64,000 nt of DNA from the NCBI GenBank assembly GCA_963662355.1, contig OY759361.1:496001-560000 (forward strand). Direction: 5' to 3'. The notes under the pieces are model-generated. The model searched no databases, was not told where the DNA came from, and worked only from the letters and a program-made list of their open reading frames with translations. Positions 53,983-62,263 of the stretch are shown here, one piece after another (within the stretch, counting starts at the first letter, position 1; each line of letters begins with the position of its first letter). Source of the stretch: WTFY01 sp026713925 (GTDB lineage Bacteria; Pseudomonadota; Gammaproteobacteria; UBA4575). The translations under genes and the position numbers were made by a program.

Positions 53983-56083
53983 CGGCGCCGGGCGGGGATG
54001 CGGCGGTCACCGGTTCCCACGGTTCGCGCGCACGGTACCATTGATTACCGGTGATGTAGGTGCGTTCCATCTCGCTGGCGATCTCCGCCAGGCTTTGCGG
54101 CATGAAGCGGTCGGCACCGGTGTCGGGCAGCGGCATGCGCAGCTTCCACAGCTGGCCGCCTTCGAGCAGGGCGAAGGCCTGGCCCTTGGGCAGGGTCATG
54201 AGTTCCGCCGGAGTCAGCATGGGCACCTCAGAGACACTGATGCGATCCTCATTGCGGGACTTGAAGTCGATGCCGGAAGCGGGATCAGACGAGTCGTCCA
54301 CGCCGGACACGCTCATCAGTGAAAACACCTCGACCCTCGGAAGCTGGCCGGTGAGCATCTCGGCGGTGGCCAGTTCCTTGACACGCAACATGATCAGCGT
54401 ATTGAAATTGCCCGCCACCTGGCCGGCCTTGGCCCGGTTGCCGAGTCGCGCCTCCACGTCTGACCAGGTCTGGGTGTAGGCCGTGACCTGGAAGCCGGCG
54501 CCGCCTGCCTTGTTCAGCAGCGGCACGAACTCATCACCGATCAGCTCGTTGAACTCGTCGGCATGCATGGAGATGGTCGGGAACGTGTCCGGGGCAGCCG
54601 GTGGTGCGGTGGCAGCGATGTCCTGCATGCCGTGCTTGTAGAGATGACCGGCAACCGACACCAGGTCGGCAAACATGGAGTTTCCCACCGCGCTGGCCAC
54701 CGTGGTATCGCTCAGGGCGTCCAGGCCGACATACACGATGCCCCGGCGCCGGATGACCTGCATCCACTCGAAGATGGGCCGTGGATCGGCCTCGTCCAGG
54801 TAGTCCGGCGAGATGAGTTCCGCGATCTTGCCGGTGGTCAGTTTCTCCATCAGCGGCCCGACGGAACTCACGATCTTGTCAAAATAGGTGCGGTCGTACT
54901 TGAAGGCCGAGACCAGGCCGTCGAGCACCGGGTCGTAGAGGTCGCACTCGTTCAGGTAGCGCATCAGGGCAATGGCCTCGGCACTGCGACCGCGCAATGA
55001 CGCCGGCAGGTTGCGCTCCTTGATGCCGGCAGCGATCCCGGAGATCCGGCCCCTCCAGTCCTGCGTATCCAGGCGCTGCAGGCAATCCTCGGCATATTCC
55101 ACGAACAGGGGCTCGATGTCGTTGATGTAGCGGCGCACCTGCTGGTAGTCCGGACGCCGGCCAAGGGCGACCAGGGCACGGGCGATGATATTGACGAAAC
55201 GCCATGCGAACTCCTTGAATGCGGCCGAGTTGCCCTCGTTCGGCAGCTGGTTGGCAATCCGGGTCGCCACTTCGGTGATGCGCGAGAAACTGCCGATGGC
55301 GTTGTAGCGCGCCGAGATTCCCGGATAACCGAGGTGAAACATGTAGAACTCCCCGGTGCGCCCGGCGCGCCGGGCCTCCGAGTACACCCTTCGCAGCAGT
55401 CCGGCATCGCCTTTCGGGTCGAAGACGATCACCACATCACCACGGCGGATGTCCTGGGCAATGAGCAGCTCGGCCAGCCGGGTCTTGCCGACGCGTGTCG
55501 TCCCCAGCACCAGCATGTGTCCGACCCGCTCGCCGAGGTCCATCCAGGCATCCTGCTCGCAGGGCTCCACGGCATGCAGCGCCGGGTTGCCGCCAACGGG
55601 CGGCAGCGGCGCCAGGGGATTCCACCAGGCCCGCGCACGCAGCACGCTCGTGACCCGCCCGCGCAGCCCCGTGAGTTCCCAGGCGATCTCCTTGCGCCGT
55701 GCCCAGCGGTACAGGACTCCCGGCTGCAGGTAGTGGCGGACCTCCGGGCGCAGGGTATCGCGCAGGCGCTGGGTGTGCAGCGGGGTCCAGCGAAAACCCC
55801 TGCCGAGAAACAGCTTGCGGGGACTGACCGGAACCCGCTCGGCGTGTAACGTCCAGGCGGGCAGGCGGCGCAGGTTGCGCTGGTACCGGATGACCCGCCA
55901 GGCCTGGCGGGTGCGGGCCCCGCCGACCAGGAACAGTCCGGCCGCAGCCCCCCAGGCCACACCCGGCGGCATCATCAGGGCCCACGGGGCGCATACGGCG
56001 ATGACGGCCGCCGCGAAGGCCGCAAGGGCCGACCACAGTTCCACCGGCGGGCGCAGCAGCGCCTCGACGGGATGTGCACTCAC
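53975..56083 (-). CDS. traD: Conjugative coupling protein TraD, SXT/TOL type (TIGR03743)
   Basis: The 702-residue protein has two N-terminal membrane helices (residues about 15-55), then a P-loop ATPase: Walker A MLVLGTTRVGKTRLAELL (GTTRVGKT at 194-201) and VVIVFDPKGD (217-226). The later SMHADEFNELIGDEFVPLLNKAGGAGFQVTAYTQTWSD is the TraD/VirD4 Walker B and sensor region. It brings the relaxase-DNA complex to the secretion channel. It overlaps the PFL_4695 gene by 4 bp and PFL_4697 by 8 bp. Confidence 0.94.
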   Translation of the reverse strand: MSAHPVEALLRPPVELWSALAAFAAAVIAVCAPWALMMPPGVAWGAAAGLFLVGGARTRQAWRVIRYQRNLRRLPAWTLHAERVPVSPRKLFLGRGFRWTPLHTQRLRDTLRPEVRHYLQPGVLYRWARRKEIAWELTGLRGRVTSVLRARAWWNPLAPLPPVGGNPALHAVEPCEQDAWMDLGERVGHMLVLGTTRVGKTRLAELLIAQDIRRGDVVIVFDPKGDAGLLRRVYSEARRAGRTGEFYMFHLGYPGISARYNAIGSFSRITEVATRIANQLPNEGNSAAFKEFAWRFVNIIARALVALGRRPDYQQVRRYINDIEPLFVEYAEDCLQRLDTQDWRGRISGIAAGIKERNLPASLRGRSAEAIALMRYLNECDLYDPVLDGLVSAFKYDRTYFDKIVSSVGPLMEKLTTGKIAELISPDYLDEADPRPIFEWMQVIRRRGIVYVGLDALSDTTVASAVGNSMFADLVSVAGHLYKHGMQDIAATAPPAAPDTFPTISMHADEFNELIGDEFVPLLNKAGGAGFQVTAYTQTWSDVEARLGNRAKAGQVAGNFNTLIMLRVKELATAEMLTGQLPRVEVFSLMSVSGVDDSSDPASGIDFKSRNEDRISVSEVPMLTPAELMTLPKGQAFALLEGGQLWKLRMPLPDTGADRFMPQSLAEIASEMERTYITGNQWYRAREPWEPVTAASPPGADG

Positions 56084-56610
56084 TGCTCGATGCCGCGGGA
56101 GGTGATGAGTACCGGGTAATGCACAAGACCCAGGGCGCGTGCGAGGTCGCTGCCGGATGCGGGCATGACAGGCAGGCCTGCGGCCAGTGCGCTCACCGCC
56201 CGCAGGTCATCCATCGTGCGGGCCTGCACCAGCAGGCCGACGGCACCGATCGCCTCCAGGCGTGCACGGTGGCGGGCCAGCCATTGCCTGGAACGTGCAT
56301 CGGAGCCGATCAGGAATACCGGGCGCGACAGCGGGCGGGAATGGGCACGTGCCGACACCTTCCCGGGAGTGAGCCCGGGCGAGCGTATCGGCAGCAGGTT
56401 GCGGACATCGCCCGCACCGAACCGGAACCCGGGTGGCACAGGCGGAGCAGGTTCTGGCGCACCCTCCCCAAGTACCTCCAGGTACGGGGCCAGGGGCCGG
56501 GTCTGGCCGCTGTCGTAAATCACCGTGACCTGCGTCCAGGCCGGGAGCGGTGCGGCCAGACCGAGCAAGACTCCCAGCCAGGCGTGCCGGCAACAGGCCC
56601 GCACGTTCAT
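56080..56610 (-). CDS. ICE protein, PFL_4695 family (TIGR03765)
   Basis: The 176-residue protein has a signal peptide (AWLGVLLGLAAPLPAWTQ) and the family blocks VTVIYDSGQTRPLAPYLEVLG, PVFLIGSDARSRQWLARHRARLEAIGAVGLLVQA and LGLVHYPVLITSRGIEQ at the end. It is an exported protein conserved upstream of traD in this ICE class, role unknown. It overlaps both neighbours by 4 bp. Confidence 0.86.
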   Translation of the reverse strand: MNVRACCRHAWLGVLLGLAAPLPAWTQVTVIYDSGQTRPLAPYLEVLGEGAPEPAPPVPPGFRFGAGDVRNLLPIRSPGLTPGKVSARAHSRPLSRPVFLIGSDARSRQWLARHRARLEAIGAVGLLVQARTMDDLRAVSALAAGLPVMPASGSDLARALGLVHYPVLITSRGIEQ

Positions 56611-57362
56611 CTGAGTTGCGAGGCCGGGATCACGGACAGGGTCTCCCCGTGTCGGCGCAACAGGTACGGGATCGTCCCGCGTCCCCGGGTCAGGCGTTCA
56701 AGGGTACCGGTCTCGTGGTTGAGCGTGATGCGGCGCTCGCGCACCCATGCCGGGTCTATCCCGCGGTGCATCGCCCAGTCCCGAACGGCCTGATCGTCGC
56801 CGGCCTGGATACCGGCAATGTAGATATCGACACCCGCCAGCGTATCGATGCGGCGCAGTATTCTGTCCAGCAGGTCATCGCAGGCCGGGCAGTCCACCCG
56901 GGTGAAAAACAGCACGCGATCATCGGGTTGCAGGGTGCCGGGCGGCGGGTCCGCTGGCGGCAGGCGGGTGACATCGATCAGCGGCTCATCCGGATACAGG
57001 CGCCTGAGGGCCTCGTCATAGGCCTGCTGGAAGGCCAGGATGCGTTCCACGTCCTCGTGCATGGCCCGTGCCCACAGCTCGGCATAGCGGCGGCGCTCCC
57101 CGGCATCGCGCGCATGGATGCCCAGCACCTCGACTGGCGAGATCGTTGCAGGACTGATGCTGGCACGGATACCCTGCATCAACTGGCGGTAGCGGCGCCA
57201 TTGTGCCTGTGACAGCCCCCAGACCCGCGCACGCGCCATCTCGGACGGTGTGAGTGCGGACTCGACGGTCGCAGACGATGACCGGACGGTCTGGCGGGCC
57301 TGATTTTCGGCCAGTGCCGGGGACATGCAGGCAAGGATCAGCCCTGCAACGCAGCACTTCAT
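56607..57362 (-). CDS. ICE protein, PFL_4693 family (TIGR03759)
   Basis: From MKCCVAGLILACMSPALAENQ the protein is 251 residues with a signal peptide. It contains ALTPSEMARARVWGLSQAQWRRYRQLMQG and ISPVEVLGIHARDAGERRRYAELWARAMHEDVERILAFQQAYDEA. A thioredoxin-like C-terminal part follows, with VLFFTRVDCPACDDLL (CPAC) and RGRGTIPYLLRR. The CPAC pair suggests a redox or disulfide-handling role in the periplasm. The gene overlaps PFL_4695 by 4 bp. Confidence 0.87.
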   Translation of the reverse strand: MKCCVAGLILACMSPALAENQARQTVRSSSATVESALTPSEMARARVWGLSQAQWRRYRQLMQGIRASISPATISPVEVLGIHARDAGERRRYAELWARAMHEDVERILAFQQAYDEALRRLYPDEPLIDVTRLPPADPPPGTLQPDDRVLFFTRVDCPACDDLLDRILRRIDTLAGVDIYIAGIQAGDDQAVRDWAMHRGIDPAWVRERRITLNHETGTLERLTRGRGTIPYLLRRHGETLSVIPASQLR

Positions 57363-57366
57363 GCCG

Positions 57367-57657
57367 TCAATCCTGCACACAGCGCTCCCCGCAGGTCCCT
57401 GCATGCGCCGCGCCATCCACACCGTGCGCGGGGGGGCGGGACAGGTCCCGGTAGAGCACGCGTGAGCCGTGCGCCCGGCAGTCCAGCAGCCGCGAAGGGA
57501 GAAAGCCTTTCTCATCGTGCATTGCCGGCTCATGCCTGAGCGTCTCCCGGGCGGCATGGATGTCCGGTGCACCGGAGCCGGGTCCGCCCGGCCTGTCCGG
57601 CGCAAGCCCCGCCGAGTAGATCCCGAACACGGCCACCATCACGATCAGTATTCCCAT
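57367..57657 (-). CDS. Small single-span protein between pilL and PFL_4693
   Basis: From MGILIVMVAVFGIYSAGLAP the protein is 96 residues: one N-terminal membrane span, then a polar, proline- and histidine-rich part with two cysteines at the end (GTCGERCVQD). A GGAGG site 5-6 bp before the ATG at 57657 supports this start over the GTG/ATG just upstream. It ends 4 bp before PFL_4693. I do not recognise the family; the position suggests a transfer-region accessory protein. Confidence 0.6.
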   Translation of the reverse strand: MGILIVMVAVFGIYSAGLAPDRPGGPGSGAPDIHAARETLRHEPAMHDEKGFLPSRLLDCRAHGSRVLYRDLSRPPAHGVDGAAHAGTCGERCVQD

Positions 57658-57709
57658 GCACACCTCCGCGGTATCCAGCCCGGCCCAGCCCGGTTTTCAG
57701 CCCCGGGCA

Positions 57710-58159
57710 TCATGGCCGCTCCCCCGGATTGTGTGGCGTGCACAGCTCGAATGCGACCAGGCGGTGCACCGGGTCCTGCACCAGGCGGAACACCGGCCCG
57801 GCGAGGACCCCCAGCGCCTGTCTCAGCGTGAGCGGCCCGAGGTCCCGGTGGACGTCCGGCAGGGGCCGTCCCAGCATAACGGCTGCTAAGGGGGTGGAAG
57901 GGTCCGCCAGGCGGTATCCGCTGTTGTGCAGGAGATGGCGTACGGCCTCACCGACCGTGTGCAGGGGTTCCGGGAAGCGGGTCGTGATCTGCGCCGACAG
58001 CGGGTCGAGTTGTGCGGCGCTCGGCTGAACGTGCACGAGCGAATACCGGCCGACCTGCATCCCTTCAGCATACAGGCACGGGCTGAGCGCCCAGATGGCC
58101 GCCACTACACAGGACCGGAACACGGCATGGCGGTGATTGCGAGACAAGTTTACATTCAT
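57710..58159 (-). CDS. pilL: PilL-like ICE protein, N-terminal domain type (TIGR03748)
   Basis: From MNVNLSRNHRHAVFRSCVVAAIWALSPCLYAEG the protein is 149 residues with a signal peptide. The mature part has VGRYSLVHVQPSAAQLDPLSAQITTRFPEPLHTVGEAVRHLLHNSGYRLADP and LPLPDVHRDLGPLTLRQALGVLAGPVFRLVQDPVHRLVAFEL-like blocks typical of PilL in these ICEs. PilL is related to secretin-associated proteins and marks the start of the transfer region. A GTG at 58165 is an alternative start. Confidence 0.85.
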   Translation of the reverse strand: MNVNLSRNHRHAVFRSCVVAAIWALSPCLYAEGMQVGRYSLVHVQPSAAQLDPLSAQITTRFPEPLHTVGEAVRHLLHNSGYRLADPSTPLAAVMLGRPLPDVHRDLGPLTLRQALGVLAGPVFRLVQDPVHRLVAFELCTPHNPGERP

Positions 58160-58405
58160 GTGCACGACTGCCCCGGCAAGGGAGCTGACCTGTTTTGAAT
58201 CCGGTGGCCATCATGCCGCGACCCGCCGGGCAATCAAACGGAAAACCGGCTTGCCGTTCGCAGTGGTTTTGTACCCGGGTGGCATGGGAAGCCAAGCGGT
58301 CATTCGAAACGGGAGATTCGACAGGGCATGCAGGGCATGCAGGGCCGCATGGAACCTGCTGCACATTGGCATTGCTTTTCCAAATAATTCCTTTCAGTTA
58401 CAACA

Positions 58406-58420
58406 TATACAATGTATAAT
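58406..58420 (+). promoter_or_regulatory. vapBC promoter with overlapping inverted repeat
   Basis: A perfect -10 box TATAAT (58415-58420) lies 30 bp upstream of the antitoxin start. It overlaps the inverted repeat TATAC-AAT-GTATA (58406-58418), a likely site for autorepression by the AbrB-type antitoxin. The -35 region is weak. Confidence 0.55.
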
Positions 58421-58450
58421 AATATAAGTAATGAAATAAGGAATTTATCA

Positions 58451-58684
58451 ATGCTTGATTCTGCAATTACATCAAAAGGGCAAACTACATTACCCAAGCG
58501 GGTTCGGGAAGCCCTCGGAGTGGTGCCCGGAGACCGGGTGCGCTACATCATTCTCGACCATGAAGTGCGACTCGTCCCTGTCCGGCCCCTTTCAGGCCTG
58601 TTCGGAGCCCTCCGCCACGAGGGTCCACCGGTCACCCTCCAGGATATGGACCGTGCCGTGGCAGAGGAGGCCGCAGGAGAATGA
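58451..58684 (+). CDS. vapB: AbrB/SpoVT-type antitoxin
   Basis: From MLDSAITSKGQTTLPKRVREALGV the protein is 77 residues, with the swapped-hairpin AbrB DNA-binding fold (residues 3-47, ending PGDRVRYIILDHEVRLVPV) and a C-terminal helix (PPVTLQDMDRAVAEEAAGE) that would bind the toxin. It overlaps the toxin gene by 4 bp (ATGA at 58681). The frame is open to 58412, but the start at 58451 gives the canonical protein. Confidence 0.88.
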   Translation: MLDSAITSKGQTTLPKRVREALGVVPGDRVRYIILDHEVRLVPVRPLSGLFGALRHEGPPVTLQDMDRAVAEEAAGE

Positions 58685-59088
58685 TCGCGCTGGATACCAA
58701 TGTTCTCGTGCGGTATCTGGTGAATGATGATACCCGGCAGTCGAAAGCGGCCCGCCTCCTGCTGAACGGTCTGACTGCCGAGCGGCCCGGTTTTGTCTGC
58801 CGTGAGGTCGTGGTGGAACTTGTATGGGTGCTCCAGCGTGCCTACCGTTTTCCCCGTGAGTCGATTGCAGCCGTGCTGGAGGAACTGGTTGCCGCCAGGG
58901 AGCTTGAATTCGAGGCGGGCGAGGAGGTCGCACGCGCCATATTCAGCTACACAACGGGCACGGCCGGATTTTCAGACCTCATGATTGTGTCCGCGGCAAG
59001 ACGCAGTGGAGCCTATCCCCTTTATACGTTTGACCGAAAGGCCGCACAGCTTGACGGGGCAGTGGGACTGGCCGACGATGACCCGTGA
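58681..59088 (+). CDS. vapC: PIN-domain ribonuclease toxin
   Basis: The 135-residue protein has the PIN fold with the acidic residues expected for metal-dependent RNase activity: MIALDTNVLVRYL (Asp5), REVVVELVWVLQ (Glu), GFSDLMIVSAARR (Asp) and YTFDRKAAQL (Asp). VapC toxins usually cut tRNA or rRNA. It is translationally coupled to the antitoxin. It separates pilL from the integrase gene and may stabilise the ICE. Confidence 0.9.
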   Translation: MIALDTNVLVRYLVNDDTRQSKAARLLLNGLTAERPGFVCREVVVELVWVLQRAYRFPRESIAAVLEELVAARELEFEAGEEVARAIFSYTTGTAGFSDLMIVSAARRSGAYPLYTFDRKAAQLDGAVGLADDDP

Positions 59089-59178
59089 GCCCGTGTCGGC
59101 CCGCTGCCGGCATGTGAATGAACAGACAGGATGGACACCCGGTCGTTGCACAAGGCTGCATGCAACCCTGCCGGTCGG

Positions 59179-60045
59179 TCATCGGCCTAGATAGACGGCT
59201 GTGATCTGCTCGCGTTCGTGCCCGAGTTCGCGGCTGACCGTCAGGCGCGCCTGGTTGTCGAGGGCCTTTTGCTCTGTGGTCAGCACCCTGGCGTTGGGGC
59301 CACCCTGTGCCGGGGCTTGCCACCCCGTCAGCTCGCAGTAGCGCTGCTGGGCGTAGCGGTGGCGCAGGCCATGCAGTTTCGACAAGCCGGCCTGGCGGGT
59401 ATACCACGCGTAGATCGAGAGCTGCTGGCGGTAGGTGCGTGAACTGGGGATGAGAGAGCCGCGCCCGGCAAGCTGCCGGGCCCGGTCCAGCAACGTGCGC
59501 TGTACCGCGTTTCGCACCGGGATGACCCGCGGTTTGCCGCCCTTGGTCCAGCTGCCCTTGAGCAGGAGGTGCCCGCTCCGGTCCGCGAAAACCGGCTGGA
59601 ACTTGAGCGCCTCTTCCCGGCGCAGGCCGAAAGCCTGCTGCAGCTCCAAGCTCATTCTCACATGCGGGTCGCGCACCCGGGCGAGCTGCTCGGCGGTGAC
59701 CTCGCATGCCTTGGACTCGTTGGTGACATATTGGCGCCGGGCGATGCCATAGTGATCGTTCGAACGGGCGATGACGCTCTGGCGGTCGACCTTCTGGGCC
59801 CACCAGCGCAGGGCGGCCATGCGGAACTTCAGGGTCGCGACGGCCAGGCCCTGATCCTGCCAGTGCCGGACCAGGGCCTCGACATGTTTGGGCTTGAGCG
59901 AGTGGGTGTTCATGTGACGGTAGCCGAGACCGTGCAACTGGTTGGCAATCAGCGTTAACGTATATTCCCGGCGACTTTGGGTGGCAAAGCTGCCGTCGCG
60001 ATTGCGACGGCAGAGTTGCTTGAGCTGGTAATTCAGGTCTCTCAC
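59179..60045 (-). CDS. Integrase-domain protein (tyrosine recombinase, ICE-internal type)
   Basis: The 288-residue protein starts MRDLNYQLKQLCRRNRDGSFATQSRREYTLTLIANQLHGLG, the N-terminal SAM-like domain of this family. The catalytic part has LQQAFGLRREEALKFQPVFADR (first Arg), GGKPRVIPV, HGLRHRYAQQRY (His-x-x-Arg) and a terminal SRELGHEREQITAVYLGR in which the nucleophile is the Tyr of AVYLG. All key residues of a tyrosine recombinase seem present. Such proteins are regular internal ICE genes and are probably not the enzyme that targets the tRNA site, which should lie at the other end. Confidence 0.87.
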   Translation of the reverse strand: MRDLNYQLKQLCRRNRDGSFATQSRREYTLTLIANQLHGLGYRHMNTHSLKPKHVEALVRHWQDQGLAVATLKFRMAALRWWAQKVDRQSVIARSNDHYGIARRQYVTNESKACEVTAEQLARVRDPHVRMSLELQQAFGLRREEALKFQPVFADRSGHLLLKGSWTKGGKPRVIPVRNAVQRTLLDRARQLAGRGSLIPSSRTYRQQLSIYAWYTRQAGLSKLHGLRHRYAQQRYCELTGWQAPAQGGPNARVLTTEQKALDNQARLTVSRELGHEREQITAVYLGR

Positions 60046-60540
60046 GGTGTATCGCTGTCAGGTAAGTGTTTCTGACCACCCGGATGCCGTAGCGGTCCGG
60101 GCCTGCGCCAGCAGTACGGTCACGGGACACCACGCCCTTTAACCTGAATGTGCCTGGTCCAGGCACGCGGATTCTCCCTGCAGGGAGCCGGTCCGCGCAG
60201 ACCAGCCGGCCCATATGGGCCTTCAATGTAGGTGAACCTTCACCTCCCTGGAAGCTGGACCGGCGGCATGCGCCGCTGTGCACCGTTTCACGGTCCGGGG
60301 GTGCCTGTCTTGCCACTGGTATCCCGCAGTGGCCACGGACAAAATCGCTCCTGTGACCACCAGTATAGGCAGGAATCCTTCCCCGTCACGCCGGAATCCA
60401 TTCAAGGCCCGCTTCGGTTTTCCGGGGAGTGGGCCGCTGGCGGTGCCCGGCTTCGAGCGGGGGCGGTTGCGGGAGGAGATGAAGTGCCACTTTAACCCAA
60501 GTGGCCAGGGGCAAGATGCCGGGCTTTCGCCCGGCGCAGT
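60046..60540. other. Non-coding region upstream of the integrase gene
   Basis: No gene is supported in these 495 bp; the open frames are shadows. It contains copy A of the 96-bp structured repeat (60251-60346). Confidence 0.55.
60251..60346 (-). repeat. Structured 96-bp repeat, copy A
   Basis: It matches copy B (62168-62262) at all but seven positions plus one indel. It contains the inverted repeats GCGGC-ATGC-GCCGC, GCCACTG-N8-CAGTGGC and the distal pair GGACC...GGTCC. It lies about 200 bp upstream of the integrase gene on the minus strand. Confidence 0.75.
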
Positions 60541-60969
60541 TCAGTCTTCCTCCGGCAGGAGGATGGTGACGACAGGGTCGCCGTGATCGCCCGGTCCGAC
60601 GATCAGCTTCAGCTGGACCGGACCGGCCTCCACCGAGTGCCCGTCGCGGGGCACCCGGCACAGCGCGAACAGCATCCTGGAACCGGAGCCCGCCTCCGTG
60701 CGGATCGCATGGGCGGCCATGAACAGCACGTCCCACAGGCGCCCGGACTGGTCCTGGTGGACCTGCAGGCGGCTGTCATCCTCCGTCCAGGCTACACAAT
60801 CGTCCCAGGCACCAGCGGTGATCGCCACCGGCAGCCTGAAACCGGCTTCCTGTGCCAGGGGACCGGCGTCGACCAGCACCTCGTCCGCCAGGGCCTGGGC
60901 CCGGGTATAGGTGAAGAGGACGTCACCGAACAACGGCTTGCCGGCCCGTTCGTTTGAAGAGTTGTACAT
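60541..60969 (-). CDS. DUF6573 family ICE protein
   Basis: The 142-residue protein has the family pattern LFGDVLFTYTRAQALADEVLVDAGPLAQEAGFRLPVAITAGAWDDCVAW and QDQSGRLWDVLFMAAHAIR, followed by a C-terminal strand pair ending VTILLPEED. It is a cytoplasmic protein of unknown function found with radC in conjugative elements. A tight cluster of hairpins precedes it. Confidence 0.8.
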   Translation of the reverse strand: MYNSSNERAGKPLFGDVLFTYTRAQALADEVLVDAGPLAQEAGFRLPVAITAGAWDDCVAWTEDDSRLQVHQDQSGRLWDVLFMAAHAIRTEAGSGSRMLFALCRVPRDGHSVEAGPVQLKLIVGPGDHGDPVVTILLPEED

Positions 60970-61003
60970 GGTATTCCTCCTTTGTGGAATGGATACCGGG
61001 TCA

Positions 61004-61039
61004 CCCCTCCTTCCCGCCGGGAAAGAGGGGCTTTCCCGG
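61004..61039 (-). promoter_or_regulatory. Overlapping alternative hairpins between radC and DUF6573 gene
   Basis: Two stems share sequence and cannot form together: CCGGGAAAG-loop-CTTTCCCGG (61017-61039) and CCCCTC/TTCCC with GGGAA/GAGGGG (61004-61030). They lie in the 93-bp gap between the genes, upstream of the DUF6573 start. The layout is like an attenuator or RNA switch, but no T-run is present. Confidence 0.45.
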
Positions 61040-61062
61040 TCGGGTACATGAAATGCAGACGG

Positions 61063-61557
61063 TCAGAGCAGCCCCCGTTCCGCGAACGAGACGCTCTCGC
61101 CGGCCGAGACCACGAAGTGGTCCAGGACACGCACGTCCACGAGGGCGAGCGCCTCGCGCAGGCGGCGGGTGATCATCTCGTCGGCACGGCTCGGTTCTGC
61201 GACCCCGGACGGGTGGTTGTGAAAGAAGACGATGGCGGCGGCATTCGCCTCCATCGCCTGCTGTACGACGACACGCGGATGCACCGAGGCACTGTTGACC
61301 GTGCCCTGGAACAGCTCGCGCACGGCGATAATCCGGCACAGGTTGTCCAGGAACAGGCATCCGAATACCTCGTTGCGGTACTCGGCCAGACGCAGGCACA
61401 GGTAGTTCCGTGTCTCGTCCGGACTGCTCAGGGTCCTCCCGGCCCGGTGTTTCATCGCCAATGCCTTCATCGCAAGCCTCACCACCGATTCCCTCTCGGG
61501 ATCGCTGAGCTCCGACAGTTTCAGACCGGTGAACCGGTCCTGTTTGCTCTTGATCAT
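61063..61557 (-). CDS. radC: RadC-family JAB-domain protein
   Basis: From MIKSKQDRFTGLKLSELSDPERE the protein is 164 residues. It has the JAMM/MPN core: VFGCLFLDNLCRIIAVRELFQGTVNSASVHPR, then the zinc site FFHNHPSGVAEPSRADEMITRRLREAL and DHFVVSAGESVSFAERGLL. The helix-hairpin-helix domain of chromosomal RadC is absent, as is usual for mobile-element versions. Function is not established; an accessory or anti-restriction role has been suggested for mobile copies. Confidence 0.88.
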   Translation of the reverse strand: MIKSKQDRFTGLKLSELSDPERESVVRLAMKALAMKHRAGRTLSSPDETRNYLCLRLAEYRNEVFGCLFLDNLCRIIAVRELFQGTVNSASVHPRVVVQQAMEANAAAIVFFHNHPSGVAEPSRADEMITRRLREALALVDVRVLDHFVVSAGESVSFAERGLL

Positions 61558-61590
61558 CACTGATCTCCTTGAAAATGCAGGGAGACCAGG

Positions 61591-61651
61591 CCCACGGGGG
61601 GAGGATCCCCCTGTGGGTGGAAAGATGGCCGGGACACCGCAGTGCCCGGCC
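61591..61651. other. Two hairpins between DUF3577 gene and radC
   Basis: A 12-bp stem with one G-T pair lies at 61591-61617 (CCCACGGGGGGA / TCCCCCTGTGGG) and a second stem GGCCGGG...CCCGGCC at 61627-61651. Neither is followed by a T-run, so they may mark intercistronic RNA processing or stability. Confidence 0.45.
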
Positions 61652-61661
61652 GTATGTGGAG

Positions 61662-62066
61662 TCATGCAGCCGCTTCACGTTCCGTCATGAACGGCTGGCC
61701 GTCTACCTTGGCATAGGAAATTCGCAGCAGCCGGGCCTTCAGGTTGACACCTGGCTGGCCGGCCCTGTCACCGTTCCTGAAGGTGAAGGATTCCGCATGC
61801 AGGTTGCTGAGCGTGAATCCGATGAGCACCTTCAACTTGCCCTCCACGGCCGAGCGGAGTTCACGCACAGTCTCCTGCGCCTTCCTGCCGGACACGGAAC
61901 ACTCGAAATGAGTGTACTGGACATTGCCCACGCTCCCGCGCAGGGCTGAAATGGTGACGCCGAGAAAAGGGGTTCCCTCTTCCGGGGTCACTTCCCGGAC
62001 ACGGCTGAGATAGCCGATACCGGTCGTGTGAAGATCGAAATACTTCGTTCTTTCGTCATTGGACAT
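61662..62066 (-). CDS. DUF3577 protein (STY4534-type ICE protein)
   Basis: From MSNDERTKYFDLHTTGIGYLSRVREV the protein is 134 residues, with GTPFLGVTISALRGSVGNVQYTHFECSVSGRKAQETVRELRSAVEGKLKVLIGFTLSNL, the family core. It is annotated in related ICEs as a replication-associated protein, with a fold likely similar to single-strand DNA-binding proteins; this is inference from its beta-rich pattern. Copy B of the structured repeat lies about 100 bp upstream. Confidence 0.82.
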   Translation of the reverse strand: MSNDERTKYFDLHTTGIGYLSRVREVTPEEGTPFLGVTISALRGSVGNVQYTHFECSVSGRKAQETVRELRSAVEGKLKVLIGFTLSNLHAESFTFRNGDRAGQPGVNLKARLLRISYAKVDGQPFMTEREAAA

Positions 62067-62167
62067 GATATCTACTCCTTGGTTGGATATTGCCGGGAGC
62101 AGCACTTCCCTGACGGGACGCCTTGCCCGGCAGGGTGGTAAAAAACGGAGCCTTGCTCCGCCTGCTT

Positions 62168-62262
62168 GAAGATGGACCGGCGGCATGCGCCGCTGTGCAC
62201 CGTCTCATGGTCCGGGGTGCCTGCTTTGCCACTGATATGCCGCAGTGGCCACGGACAAAATC
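62168..62262 (-). repeat. Structured 96-bp repeat, copy B
   Basis: It lies between the PFL_4669 gene stop (62264) and the DUF3577 start (62066), in the same orientation as copy A, 1.9 kb away. The loop bases vary (TGATATGC against TGGTATCC) while the stems are kept, which points to selection for structure. Confidence 0.75.
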
Positions 62263-62263
62263 T

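Noticed and set aside
59179..60045. This integrase as the enzyme for the tRNA-Arg site
   Set aside because: It is an internal ICE family, about 45 kb from the left att and not next to an att copy; the site-specific enzyme is expected at the right end.
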